A stretch of 64,000 nucleotides of DNA from a virus: positions 1 through 64,000 of IMG/VR virus record IMGVR_UViG_3300017743_000005; one strand, 5' to 3'. Below the pieces are notes generated by a model. It worked only from the letters and a program-made list of their open reading frames with translations. It was not told the DNA's origin and searched no databases. Position 1 is the stretch's first letter. The number at the start of each line of letters is the position of its first letter. Positions 32,379-41,700 of this stretch are shown piece by piece. A program made the position numbers and the translations under genes.

Positions 32379-34982
32379 TTATGATGTGTATTTTATCTTA
32401 CTAAAAGAACCTTCTTTTTGAATTTCAATAATTTCGTCCACCATATCTCTCATTACGTCCAAATGACTTATAACCATTACGAACTCAAACTGCCCCTTTA
32501 AATAGGTAAACAGGTTAAATACACTACTTATGTTGTCTCCGTCCAACGAACCCCATCCTTCGTCAATAACAAGGAAATTGGAACGAGGAAGACTACTTAC
32601 GTTGATAAGTGCCACTCGCATTGCGATACTACTGATGAAACGCTCCATGCCACTGCACATTTCTAATGGCCAATGACGGTCTTCATATGTAATCTTTGAA
32701 TAGATATGCTTTCCGTCCATTTCAAGTTGCATTCCAAAATCAACGATTTGAGATAGAATATTATTAACTTCACTTTCAATGCTTGGAATTGTCTTGGATA
32801 TAAGTTCATATGAAATGCCATCTCGTTTTACTGCATCAAGATATAACTCGTAACCACGTTTTTTTCGTTCGTAACTTTTTGCTTCTTCAATAGATGCTAA
32901 AATGTCTTCGTGTTCTTTTTCAGCAATTTTAACTTCACCAAATAAAGTTTGTAGTTTTTCTGTTTCTTCACCAACTGTATTATTTATATAAACCAACTTT
33001 GACTGAACTTCATCAACTTCAGTTTGTATTTTCTTGTTAAAAATTATAATGTCTTTGCATTCATAATATTCTGATATACTTTTCTTGTTTATCACTATAT
33101 CCTTTTCAAGTGACTCTATCATACTTGATAACGCAATAACCTTGGAGTCTGATTCGTTTATTTCATAATTAAGTTGAGTTGCTTCTGATTTTAATGTATT
33201 GAGCAGTTCGTAATCTGATTCTACATTGGACAATTCTTCCAGTTTTCTTGAGAGTATATTTTTCTCTGTAACGAGATCATCGGCATCTGATTTATCTTTA
33301 TCAAGTTCTGTTTTTGTTTGCTCTGCACTTTCTATTAAACTCTTTGAATTGTTTACACAAAATTTACACTCAGGATCATACTCATGACTATCATAGTGTT
33401 TTAATTTATCAAGTTTAGCATTTACTGATGTTCTAAGTACTGCCAAATCTTTATCCACTCTACTTATATCAGAATGTATATCCAAAACCAAGTCATACTT
33501 TTCTTCTATACCGTTTAAGTCTGATATCTGTTTTATTTTTTTAATTCTCGTTTCGGATAATCTGCTTTTCTTGTCAGTTTCTAATGAACGATTGTCATTT
33601 GCCACACCGAGTCTTTCATCTAAATTCTTTCTATCAAATTCAAGATGATCTATATCAACCGATGATTCGTCAAAGGAACAATTTTTAAATTGTGAATTTT
33701 TGTCAGCAAGTGCTTTGTTTAATTTCTTTTGCTCCAACAATGCAATGTTAGTCTTACTATCCTGTTCTTTATATTTATCTTGTATGATTTCAAGTTTCTC
33801 TTGAACATCTGACAATGTTTCATCGAAATTCTCACGATTAAATCTTTTTAGCAAAGCATTTATTTCCTTGATGTCTTCCGATGCAGTTGTATGGAGTTGG
33901 TCGAATGTATCAATCCCCATAAATTGTGCCAATAAATCTTTTCGTTCACTTTGACTTTTATCTATGAATATTGCGTTGTTATTTTGTAAACTAAGTGTTG
34001 TTAAAACAAAGTCATCATATGAACCAACATGATCACGTATCATCGCATTGGTTCCTGCCCGTTGCTCACCGTTCAAAGATATCTGTTTTCCATGTTCATC
34101 GTGTTTCCAAAAATCAACAACAACGGTTACATCACCATTTTTCTTGGTGGTTGCAGTTCTTTCAATAAAATAATCTACACCTGATATTTCAAAATTTAGA
34201 TTGCAATAAAATGACTCCGTTTGTGTATTCAATACGTGTGAGGCTTTAAATGCACGATCACATTTATCAAATAAACAAAAACTCAATGCACTCATTACAC
34301 TACTTTTACCACTTGCATTTGATGCAAATAATCCCATGACACTTTTCATGTTGGTGAAATCTACCACATTTCCATCACCATAACTAAACATATTTCCAAA
34401 TTCAAACTTTTTTGGTTTCCATATACAATTCCTAAGAACTTCTTTTACTACAAGTTTGTCATTTACTTCTTTATTAATATCAAGAGCAGTTTTAATTTGT
34501 TCATCATCCACTACGAAGTTTCTTTGTAAATAGTCTTCAATTAAGTCGTTTTGAACTTGTACAAGTGATATATCACCAAAGTCAAATTTGTTATCACGAT
34601 CATATTTTTTTGCTTCTGAAATTGCATCGCATCTAGTAACATTAAGATCACTTATATTAGTTTTCTTTCTTATTTCTGCTATTACCTCTTTTGTTTCAGT
34701 TGCAGTTGTGTTATATACCTTGACACGCAACCTTGCCTTTTTTGGTAGTGTATCTAGATCACTAACACATTTTCCGTCACGAACAACAACTGTATAATAT
34801 CCATAATCATTATGAACTTCTTTGTGGGTATGTTGTCTGTTTGGCAAGTCCCATAAAACATATCCATGTCCAAGTGGTTTCTCTCCGTGGTTTTGTTGAA
34901 TCATACTTCCTGAATAAACCACCACAGGTTTATTTTGGTTATGCCTTTTTACTTTTACATATTTTTCTTTAACTTCGTCCAT
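32379..34982 (-). CDS. 46: Rad50-like gp46 with N-terminal Mre11 C-domain fused
   Basis: An 867-residue protein. Residues ~1-170 are not Rad50 but the missing C-terminal part of Mre11/gp47: VVVYSGSMIQQNHGE, GHGYVLWDL, then NDYGYYTVVV. The ATPase follows: Walker A ASNASGKSS (~221-229), a long coiled coil with a zinc hook CKFC (~537-540), LEMCSGMERF signature (~780) and Walker B NFLVIDEGWGSLD (~802). gp46 with gp47 resects DNA ends in recombination-dependent replication. The start ATG overlaps the stop of the glycosyltransferase gene by 14 nt. The first Gly of Walker A is Ala, and T4 gp46 has 560 residues. Confidence 0.9.
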   Translation of the reverse strand: MDEVKEKYVKVKRHNQNKPVVVYSGSMIQQNHGEKPLGHGYVLWDLPNRQHTHKEVHNDYGYYTVVVRDGKCVSDLDTLPKKARLRVKVYNTTATETKEVIAEIRKKTNISDLNVTRCDAISEAKKYDRDNKFDFGDISLVQVQNDLIEDYLQRNFVVDDEQIKTALDINKEVNDKLVVKEVLRNCIWKPKKFEFGNMFSYGDGNVVDFTNMKSVMGLFASNASGKSSVMSALSFCLFDKCDRAFKASHVLNTQTESFYCNLNFEISGVDYFIERTATTKKNGDVTVVVDFWKHDEHGKQISLNGEQRAGTNAMIRDHVGSYDDFVLTTLSLQNNNAIFIDKSQSERKDLLAQFMGIDTFDQLHTTASEDIKEINALLKRFNRENFDETLSDVQEKLEIIQDKYKEQDSKTNIALLEQKKLNKALADKNSQFKNCSFDESSVDIDHLEFDRKNLDERLGVANDNRSLETDKKSRLSETRIKKIKQISDLNGIEEKYDLVLDIHSDISRVDKDLAVLRTSVNAKLDKLKHYDSHEYDPECKFCVNNSKSLIESAEQTKTELDKDKSDADDLVTEKNILSRKLEELSNVESDYELLNTLKSEATQLNYEINESDSKVIALSSMIESLEKDIVINKKSISEYYECKDIIIFNKKIQTEVDEVQSKLVYINNTVGEETEKLQTLFGEVKIAEKEHEDILASIEEAKSYERKKRGYELYLDAVKRDGISYELISKTIPSIESEVNNILSQIVDFGMQLEMDGKHIYSKITYEDRHWPLEMCSGMERFISSIAMRVALINVSSLPRSNFLVIDEGWGSLDGDNISSVFNLFTYLKGQFEFVMVISHLDVMRDMVDEIIEIQKEGSFSKIKYTS

Positions 34983-35910
34983 TTAATGCGATTTCTAAAA
35001 TTTGTTCTCCTACTTCAGAATCAGTCAAAAACGGATTCAGATGAACATGATTATTATTATTTGGAAAGTATTTACAAGGTCCTAAATATGGAGTTCTTGA
35101 TTCTAAATTATTTATATTCCCACCAGATTGTTGCCAATGTATTCCTTTCGGCCCGAACATTTGATAAATGTAATCAGTAGTTATTATTGTATTCGTACCA
35201 AGTGCAGAAGATATATTAGTAAGACACCCCTCACCACCCACTACATAATCGCAGTTTTTCATCAAACTCGTGGTAAATGAAAATTTACTTGCCGAGTTTA
35301 AGCATGGATAGTTTTTTGAAATTGTGTCTTCTATACCAAGAGCAAATAACATAACTTTCGGTGAAAGTTCCATGCACTTTATTATATCAAAAATATTTCT
35401 TTTTCCATTCCCGTATCCTGTTCCGTCTTCCCCACCCTCGGCACGATTATACTGATCTTCTGTAAATAAAAAACTTTTTCTATCCCAATCAACTTGGTAA
35501 CCTATTTTTACCAGGTCGGTTTCCCAGTCTCCTATTTTTATTAATTCTTCCATACTTCTTTGTATAGAATAGTCAAGTTGTGGGTTTGTGAAAACTTCAA
35601 AGGTATCGTCTAAATTTTCAATTCCACACATATGTTGAAACTGAGATACCGTAGACTCATATGGATTTAATGTAGATACATCGTCATTCATTATATTATG
35701 TATAATATCATAATCTATATTTGCATCTTCTTTATAGAAAACATCATCGATGTGTGGGTTGTTTATTAACAATTCGATAGGTTGTAAATAATTAACATCA
35801 AAATGAACAACACAATTAGGATTTTTTTCCTTTAATTTTTTTGCAACACTACTGCAAAAAATAACATCACCTATGTGGATGTTTCTGCATCTGATTAATA
35901 TATTAGTCAT
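34969..35910 (-). CDS. GT9-like glycosyltransferase inserted in the gp47/gp46 locus
   Basis: A 313-residue protein resembling the heptosyltransferase family (GT9). The N-terminus RNIHIGDVIFCSSVAKKL corresponds to the family's start loop, with INNPHIDDVFYKE in the first Rossmann half. The second half has DYVVGGEGCLTNISSALGT, then TTDYIYQMFGPKG, matching the DTG-H-A-A-LG block of GT9. Such enzymes transfer a sugar from a nucleotide donor. In a phage this could modify host surface sugar or phage DNA/protein. The gene overlaps both Mre11 pieces (8 nt with gp47N, 14 nt with the gp46 fusion) and so occupies the break exactly. Confidence 0.65.
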   Translation of the reverse strand: MTNILIRCRNIHIGDVIFCSSVAKKLKEKNPNCVVHFDVNYLQPIELLINNPHIDDVFYKEDANIDYDIIHNIMNDDVSTLNPYESTVSQFQHMCGIENLDDTFEVFTNPQLDYSIQRSMEELIKIGDWETDLVKIGYQVDWDRKSFLFTEDQYNRAEGGEDGTGYGNGKRNIFDIIKCMELSPKVMLFALGIEDTISKNYPCLNSASKFSFTTSLMKNCDYVVGGEGCLTNISSALGTNTIITTDYIYQMFGPKGIHWQQSGGNINNLESRTPYLGPCKYFPNNNNHVHLNPFLTDSEVGEQILEIALNGRS

Positions 35911-36607
35911 CCGACAAGCACCATCCTTTTAGTTTGTATTCCCCCACTTTATCTTCTGGAATAAATTTATGCTCAGATTGATATTCTTGCAATATTTGAT
36001 ATTTATGAATATCACCGAGCATTACTATGTCATATCCGTTGAACATAGATAAGTCAATATCTCCACCCATTACAACATATCCGATATCTGTCATACTTCG
36101 TCTTACTGCTCCGTGGTAAACTGCTATCTTTGTTTTTATATCTCCATCTTCAATATCAAGACCGGATATATAGTTTTCTGGATCGTCCAATATACTAAAC
36201 ACACCCACAGCAACATCTCCTATTTTATACACTCCACTATTTTTTAAATAAAAAAGGTTTTCATCGTCCATCATATCCATAATTGGAGACAGAACATCTA
36301 GTCTATCAGGATTATTCAAATTGCAATCGTGGTTTCCTGCAATAACAAGTGTTGGGTGTAATTTAGAACACTCACGTAGAAAACTTGATATTTGATGAAT
36401 TAGTTCTGGACTCATTTCCGTTTTGGCATGAGCAATGTCTCCACCTATAAAAATAATTGCGTTATCATAGTTGTCTTCTTTTACCTGTTTATAGAAGTTT
36501 TCAAACACCTGTGAGTATTCGGTGTGTCGTTTAACATTTCGTATATGAATATCTGCTAAATGATAAACTTTTTCAATATTTTTTAAATTGGAATTTAATT
36601 TATACAT
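35903..36607 (-). CDS. 47: Mre11-like nuclease gp47, N-terminal catalytic part only
   Basis: A 234-residue protein. All five phosphoesterase motifs are present: LADIHIR, IFIGGDIAH, VIAGNHDCN, AVYHGAV and MLGDIHKYQILQEY. The complete enzyme continues within ~15 residues into a YxGSxIQQNHGE block and a C-terminal domain of ~120 residues (T4 gp47: 339). Here it ends with SEHKFIPEDKVGEYKLKGW and a stop, and the continuation is found at the N-terminus of the gp46 protein about 1 kb downstream. The catalytic centre is intact, so the enzyme may work as a two-piece Mre11. It overlaps the primase gene by 13 nt. Confidence 0.88.
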   Translation of the reverse strand: MYKLNSNLKNIEKVYHLADIHIRNVKRHTEYSQVFENFYKQVKEDNYDNAIIFIGGDIAHAKTEMSPELIHQISSFLRECSKLHPTLVIAGNHDCNLNNPDRLDVLSPIMDMMDDENLFYLKNSGVYKIGDVAVGVFSILDDPENYISGLDIEDGDIKTKIAVYHGAVRRSMTDIGYVVMGGDIDLSMFNGYDIVMLGDIHKYQILQEYQSEHKFIPEDKVGEYKLKGWCLSDD

Positions 36608-37521
36608 AACTTATGTTGCATCAACATTCCAAAATCTAAAATATCGGTTGAGTTGATTCTTTCTATAACTTTTCTAAAACCCAAGTCGGCTGCATCTTCA
36701 CTTCCCATTCTTACCAATTTTACTTTTATATTATCGTTCATTAAAGTTTCCGATATATACAAAGCATTTTTATATGCATCATTATCTAATACAATGCTAA
36801 CTTCCTTTACGTTGTGTTCCACCAAACGCATTTTAAGTTTGTTTGGAATATTTTTTCCAAGTAAAGCAATCGCATTTCTACGAATTGCCATTGCATCAAA
36901 AACACCTTCACACAAAATAAGTGGTTCGGAGAAATCAATTTGATTTTCAAATACCACTACATCTTTGCTTACTGGTGGATTTTTATACTTCAAATAAGCA
37001 TTACCCGTAAAATCTCTTGCAAGAAAGTAATTTAGTTTATTGTCTACGTCAAATGATGGAACAATGATACGACCTGCATAATCTCCTTTATCACAATATC
37101 CTATATCGTATCTTTCAATGTCATATGATTTAATTCCACGATTTTTTAAATACTTCATTGCTTTAGAGTAAGAAAAATCAGTATGTGTTTCGGTCAATCT
37201 TCTAAATTCATAAGGCAACGATACAAATTGCTCCTCGGTATCTGCAAGTTTGGTGTTTTTTGGAAGTTTAACAATCTTGGATAGCTCTGCAAAATAATTG
37301 CTTGGAACTTGCATTCTTTTGAATAACGAAAAAATGCTACGACCTTTGGCATTTGTATCAATCCAACTTTGCCAACGTTGTGTTGTAAGATTAACTGCCA
37401 ACTTTGGTTTATGGTGGTGAGAAAACGGACACACAAACATTGCTTCGTCTTTAGAGACTATTTTGCCTTCACCTAACACCTTCTGCAACAAGGCATATAA
37501 CTTTTGTTCGGAAATCCCCAT
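36595..37521 (-). CDS. DnaG-type primase with degenerate zinc site
   Basis: A 308-residue primase. The N-terminal zinc-finger region keeps its frame (VCPFSHHHKPKLAVN, RWQSWIDTNAKGRSIFSLF) but only C31 of the expected Cys ligands remains; S34, S52 and D55 stand where Cys would be. The middle part DIERYDIGYCDKGDYAGRII and FLARDFTGNAYLKYKNP is typical of phage primases. The TOPRIM domain has LCEGVFDAMAI (~204) and SIVLDNDAY (~245), the Glu and DxD metal ligands. It makes RNA primers for lagging-strand synthesis, like T4 gp61. It overlaps the RuvC-like gene by TAATG. Confidence 0.85.
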   Translation of the reverse strand: MGISEQKLYALLQKVLGEGKIVSKDEAMFVCPFSHHHKPKLAVNLTTQRWQSWIDTNAKGRSIFSLFKRMQVPSNYFAELSKIVKLPKNTKLADTEEQFVSLPYEFRRLTETHTDFSYSKAMKYLKNRGIKSYDIERYDIGYCDKGDYAGRIIVPSFDVDNKLNYFLARDFTGNAYLKYKNPPVSKDVVVFENQIDFSEPLILCEGVFDAMAIRRNAIALLGKNIPNKLKMRLVEHNVKEVSIVLDNDAYKNALYISETLMNDNIKVKLVRMGSEDAADLGFRKVIERINSTDILDFGMLMQHKLCIN

Positions 37522-38051
37522 TAATTGTCAATAGTATACCAATGATACAGTGATGCTACCGTTGCGTCCAACATATCGTAGTTTCTTTTATCATAATTTT
37601 TTCTACTATTATAGACAACAAATTCATTTAAATCAATCTTTTTTTCAAGTTGTTCACGTACAAAAGTTTTACTATCAACTCCCTGTTCACGACTTTTTCC
37701 GAATACAGCCTTACGAAGAGAAGACACATTTACGTGTTCTACATCTAATTCATACAATGCTTCTATTACATAACTTATTACTGCATTGCACTTTGCAAGT
37801 TTTACAATCGTTTGTTGACTTGTTCTACCCCCACCAAATCCACTTAAAGTATCTTCTACTATAATTACAGATGGTTCTATTTCTAGATTATCAAGTATTC
37901 TTGCTACATTGTGAGCCTTCTGTCTAATGCTCTTTTCTTTACGAATATCTATATATCCTGCACTAATTACATTACTTGACGAACACGAATAACAATACCC
38001 AACTACCGTTGAACTAACGTCTAAACCTAGACATATATCTTTTTTTGACAT
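37521..38051 (-). CDS. RuvC-like Holliday junction resolvase
   Basis: A 176-residue RNase H-fold nuclease. Catalytic acids fit RuvC: D11 in GLDVSSTVVGY, E66 in VIIVEDTLSGFGGG, and D159/D162 in NYDMLDATVAS. RuvC-type enzymes cut four-way junctions. In T4 this role is filled by gp49 (endonuclease VII), so here a different family appears to do the work, likely debranching DNA before packaging. It is first in the tight RuvC-primase-gp47-GT-gp46 operon. Confidence 0.85.
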   Translation of the reverse strand: MSKKDICLGLDVSSTVVGYCYSCSSSNVISAGYIDIRKEKSIRQKAHNVARILDNLEIEPSVIIVEDTLSGFGGGRTSQQTIVKLAKCNAVISYVIEALYELDVEHVNVSSLRKAVFGKSREQGVDSKTFVREQLEKKIDLNEFVVYNSRKNYDKRNYDMLDATVASLYHWYTIDN

Positions 38052-38092
38052 ATATTATACTATATGCCAACTTTATATTTAAAGCAAGTTAA

Positions 38093-38686
38093 TTATGCAC
38101 GGGACTTACCACCTTGTTCCGATCCTGCATTTTGACCACCATCATATCCACCGTTTCTTGCATTAAATGTATTATCATTACCACGTGAGTCTGTGAATGC
38201 AACTTGATCACCATAACGATCAACATTCATGTTTTGACGATAAAAACTTGCATCCGCTGCACTTGCTGGATTTCCAGAACCGAAATCTGAGTTATCTAAA
38301 CTATAGTTCAAAATCTTACCACACATAAATCCACGATTGTTTGGTTTACCTACTGATCCTGCGATTTTATTGTTGTTACCTGCAGCTGATCTTGCTTGGT
38401 TTGTAAAAGCATTTGATCCATTACCCGCACCACGTCCTGCACTTCCGAAGAAATCTACACCCACACGATTGTAATCTTTTAATCCAGTTTCTGGAATTCC
38501 AGGTGAACCATTCAAGTTACCATGTGTTGGTGCAGCTTGACGATACAATGTGCTTGCAGTGTTGAGTCTTCCTAGTAATCCTGTCGCACCTGCAGGTCCT
38601 CCATATTTACTACCCATTGATGCACGTGTCAATCCGTTTTTAAATTCTACTGCTGGTGTTGCTTTGTATTGTTTTACAGTTGCCAT
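38093..38686 (-). CDS. Gly/Asn/Ala-rich structural-type protein (197 aa)
   Basis: A 197-residue protein rich in Gly, Asn, Ser and Ala, with few charged residues. Segments such as TRASMGSKYGGPAGATGLLGRLNT and FMCGKILNYSLDNSDFGSGN look like an extended or disordered virion protein. The start ATG 38686 has a GGAG ribosome site and an AT-rich octamer 28 nt upstream. No family is recognised. It lies after the tail fibre-type genes, so a virion decoration is the simplest reading. Confidence 0.65.
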   Translation of the reverse strand: MATVKQYKATPAVEFKNGLTRASMGSKYGGPAGATGLLGRLNTASTLYRQAAPTHGNLNGSPGIPETGLKDYNRVGVDFFGSAGRGAGNGSNAFTNQARSAAGNNNKIAGSVGKPNNRGFMCGKILNYSLDNSDFGSGNPASAADASFYRQNMNVDRYGDQVAFTDSRGNDNTFNARNGGYDGGQNAGSEQGGKSRA

Positions 38687-38713
38687 ATTTTCTTTCTCCG
38701 TTGAGTTGTTTAG

Positions 38714-38721
38714 TATAAATA
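38714..38721. promoter_or_regulatory. AT-rich octamer upstream of 197-aa gene
   Basis: TATAAATA on the plus strand, gene-sense GTTTATATTTATACT, 28 nt before the ATG at 38686. Promoter role inferred. Confidence 0.3.
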
Positions 38722-38735
38722 TAAACTAAAAAATG

Positions 38736-41700
38736 TTAAGTGTCATATTTTATTAAAAAATTTATTGGATAGTTTGGTATAATCTTAACAGGTCTTCCTA
38801 ATTTAGCAACCATTGCAAGTTCTGCACCTTGATATAGACCGATGGTTGTTGCATATGGTGCTAAATAACTACCTTTTCTATCTTTTGACGCATTTTCACG
38901 AAAATCTACAAAATCTTGATTTATTTTTCTACCATAGTTTTTTCCAGTTTTTTCGTCAAGATATTTTATAATTTCAAACGATGTTGAACGGGTCGCCTTT
39001 GAATTTTCATTTATTAAATTTTTTGTAAGTTCTGTTCCTCGTCTTCCCACAAAATATCTAGCAAGTAGGTGAGCATCAATAGAACTAACCACACCATCAC
39101 CATCTATATCCAAACCATCACTTCCTAGTGATTTAAGATAATCAAGATTATTTATTATTTTTTGATACTCACTTTCTCTCATTTCTACCGAAGATGTTCC
39201 TGCGAATAAAGATGTTATTAACAAGACATCTTCTGACTCAGTCATTATTATGTCATCATTTGGTGTATTTATATTTTGTCCTTCTTGCAATTTAATTGCT
39301 CCCACCGTATCTCCACCCGAGGGTATCGTTAGAACTTGACCCACGTATAGACTCAGGTCACTTCTAAGATTGTTTTCTCGTCTCAATACCTCGGTAGTTA
39401 CTCCTGTTACCAATGATATGTGAACCATTGACTCCACTCGTTTAACAATGTGTTTAATTCGGTTATTAATTAACACTAACATACCCACTTTGAAGGTCTG
39501 TTCTGTGACCTGGTTTCCTGATATATCAGTTATATTTGTTACACCAACTTCATATTGTCTTGCTATTGTTTGTAAAGTTTCACGACTTACAACATATTTC
39601 TCTATTGATGTATCGGTTTTAGTTGGATCTACCAACGATCCCATTATATATTTGTATATATTTGCTACATCTTTTATATCAAACAAAGAATCCTCATTAA
39701 CATCAAACTCTATTTTATCATAACTAAGTGATGTCGGATTTGTACTTACATTAAATTCATATGGTTCTACTCTGCATAATATTTCATTTTCGTAAATTGT
39801 ATGTGACCCCTCAAATTCAACCTCAAATCCACGATCACCTGTGCCAGAAAATAATTCACCGAATTGCTCAAACACATCTGATATAACTGCCACACCGTTC
39901 TTGTAAAAGACATTTCCTACATAAGTCTTTTTGTTATCACGGATTGAAGTTGATTCGTATGCAATCACCTTACCACCTATATTGTAGTTCATATAATCAA
40001 GTTCGTTTATTGAAAAGTTTCCAAAACTAGTAGCAACCGTTCCAACTTCGTTGAACAAATAAATTTCATCTTCTTGCATAGTAAATAATCCTGAAACAGG
40101 GAATTTACCTTCAACCGGACAACCACAAAAAATAAAATCAGAACTCAGTGCAACAGATGTACATGATTGTTTTCTGATACTATAACTTTTTTTATGGGTT
40201 TTTATTGAGTTTCTAATCTGTGGTTGGTCGTTAAATAATGTGTAGTAATATAATACACCTTCGATAGAGTTCTTTTTTGCATAATATACAAAATTAATTT
40301 CCTGAATGTCGTTCGTGTTAGAAACTACAAGTGAATCTACATTATCTTGGTCAACTGCTATATAAAAATCAACAAACATAACATCACCTTCGTATACAAT
40401 CTCAGTTTTGTCTCTGTATACACCTGAATTAACAAATCCAGTTTGTGGTGAATATCCATTAAGAGATGTATCGATGAAGTTTGCATATATTTCGTAGTCT
40501 TTTAGAAACTCAAGTTCCATTACTAGGTTGGTAATGTTTATTCGTATTTTACAATCCATTGGTGTATCGTCACCAAGTAACTCATATGTGAAGTTAGTTT
40601 TTATTGATGTATTTGTTATGTAAAAATCACTACCTGAGTAGTCGTAACCCTGTATGTAGTCAGAGATACTTACTGATTGTTGTTCACTATTTATTTCTAT
40701 TGAACTCGCATCCTCACACGGTGAACCTACTATAAAACTAGAACCAAGAACAGAAACATCGTTTCCAAATTTACTATTATACAACAACTCATCATCAACC
40801 TCTCCGTATATTTTATCTATAAAAGATGCTTTTTTATTATCAATTTTGTAAATATACACAGCACCACCCGTGTAAATAGACGAATCGTTTCTCTGATTAT
40901 ATTTACGATCATTGGTATTACCTATTATTAAATGAGATTCGGTTGCATCAAAAGAACACATAAAATTACCACTTACACTAAAATCGTACTCATATAATGT
41001 TTTTACTTGGTTAGCACGACTTTCTAAGGTATAAAGTGTGGTACCTGTAGAAACTGATATAACTGATTCTTTTCCATACAACAATCCACCACTTTCAAGT
41101 CCAACATAAATTTTACTAACACCTTGATTAAGTTCATTAAAACTCAGTGTATGTGTGTAAATTTTCCCTCCAAATGCACTAACAGAGTTTACAAACGTCC
41201 CACCGTGAGATACAACTCCATCTAGGTTTTTATTAAGTGGTGAGTTTAATCTATAAATGAATCCATCTGTTATATCTTGTTCGTCACCTTCATTATCAAA
41301 TCGTGGGTCTGTGATCGTAAAAGAAACCGTTTCTGCCTGATAATCAACACTGAATGTGGTGTCAAAGTTTGGTGATTGTACAATGTCTTCCAGATTATAC
41401 TCAGAAATTCCATCAACCGATATTGTCTGCTCGTGTGTATACGAAAACTCGTCATTGATCATTTCCCAGGAAATAACTGCACATAAATTATTAGTGTGCG
41501 ATCCAACAAATATATTAGATTCTGTCATTTTCACCGACTCACCGAATCTATTAAATGATTTGAACTCGTCACTTTTTATTGTAATTACACCCACCAAGTC
41601 ATAAGTGGGATCTCCTATTGCAAAGTCGGGTGTATTTTGATATTCACCTTGAGTTGCTATGACCTTACCCCCAAATGTAGTTATATCAAGAGTTGAATTG

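Noticed and set aside
34969-35910. Group I intron or intein as the cause of the Mre11 split
   Set aside because: The glycosyltransferase frame overlaps both Mre11 pieces, leaving no ~200+ nt for a ribozyme. The junction residues lack the Cys/Ser start and HN-C/S/T end of an intein.
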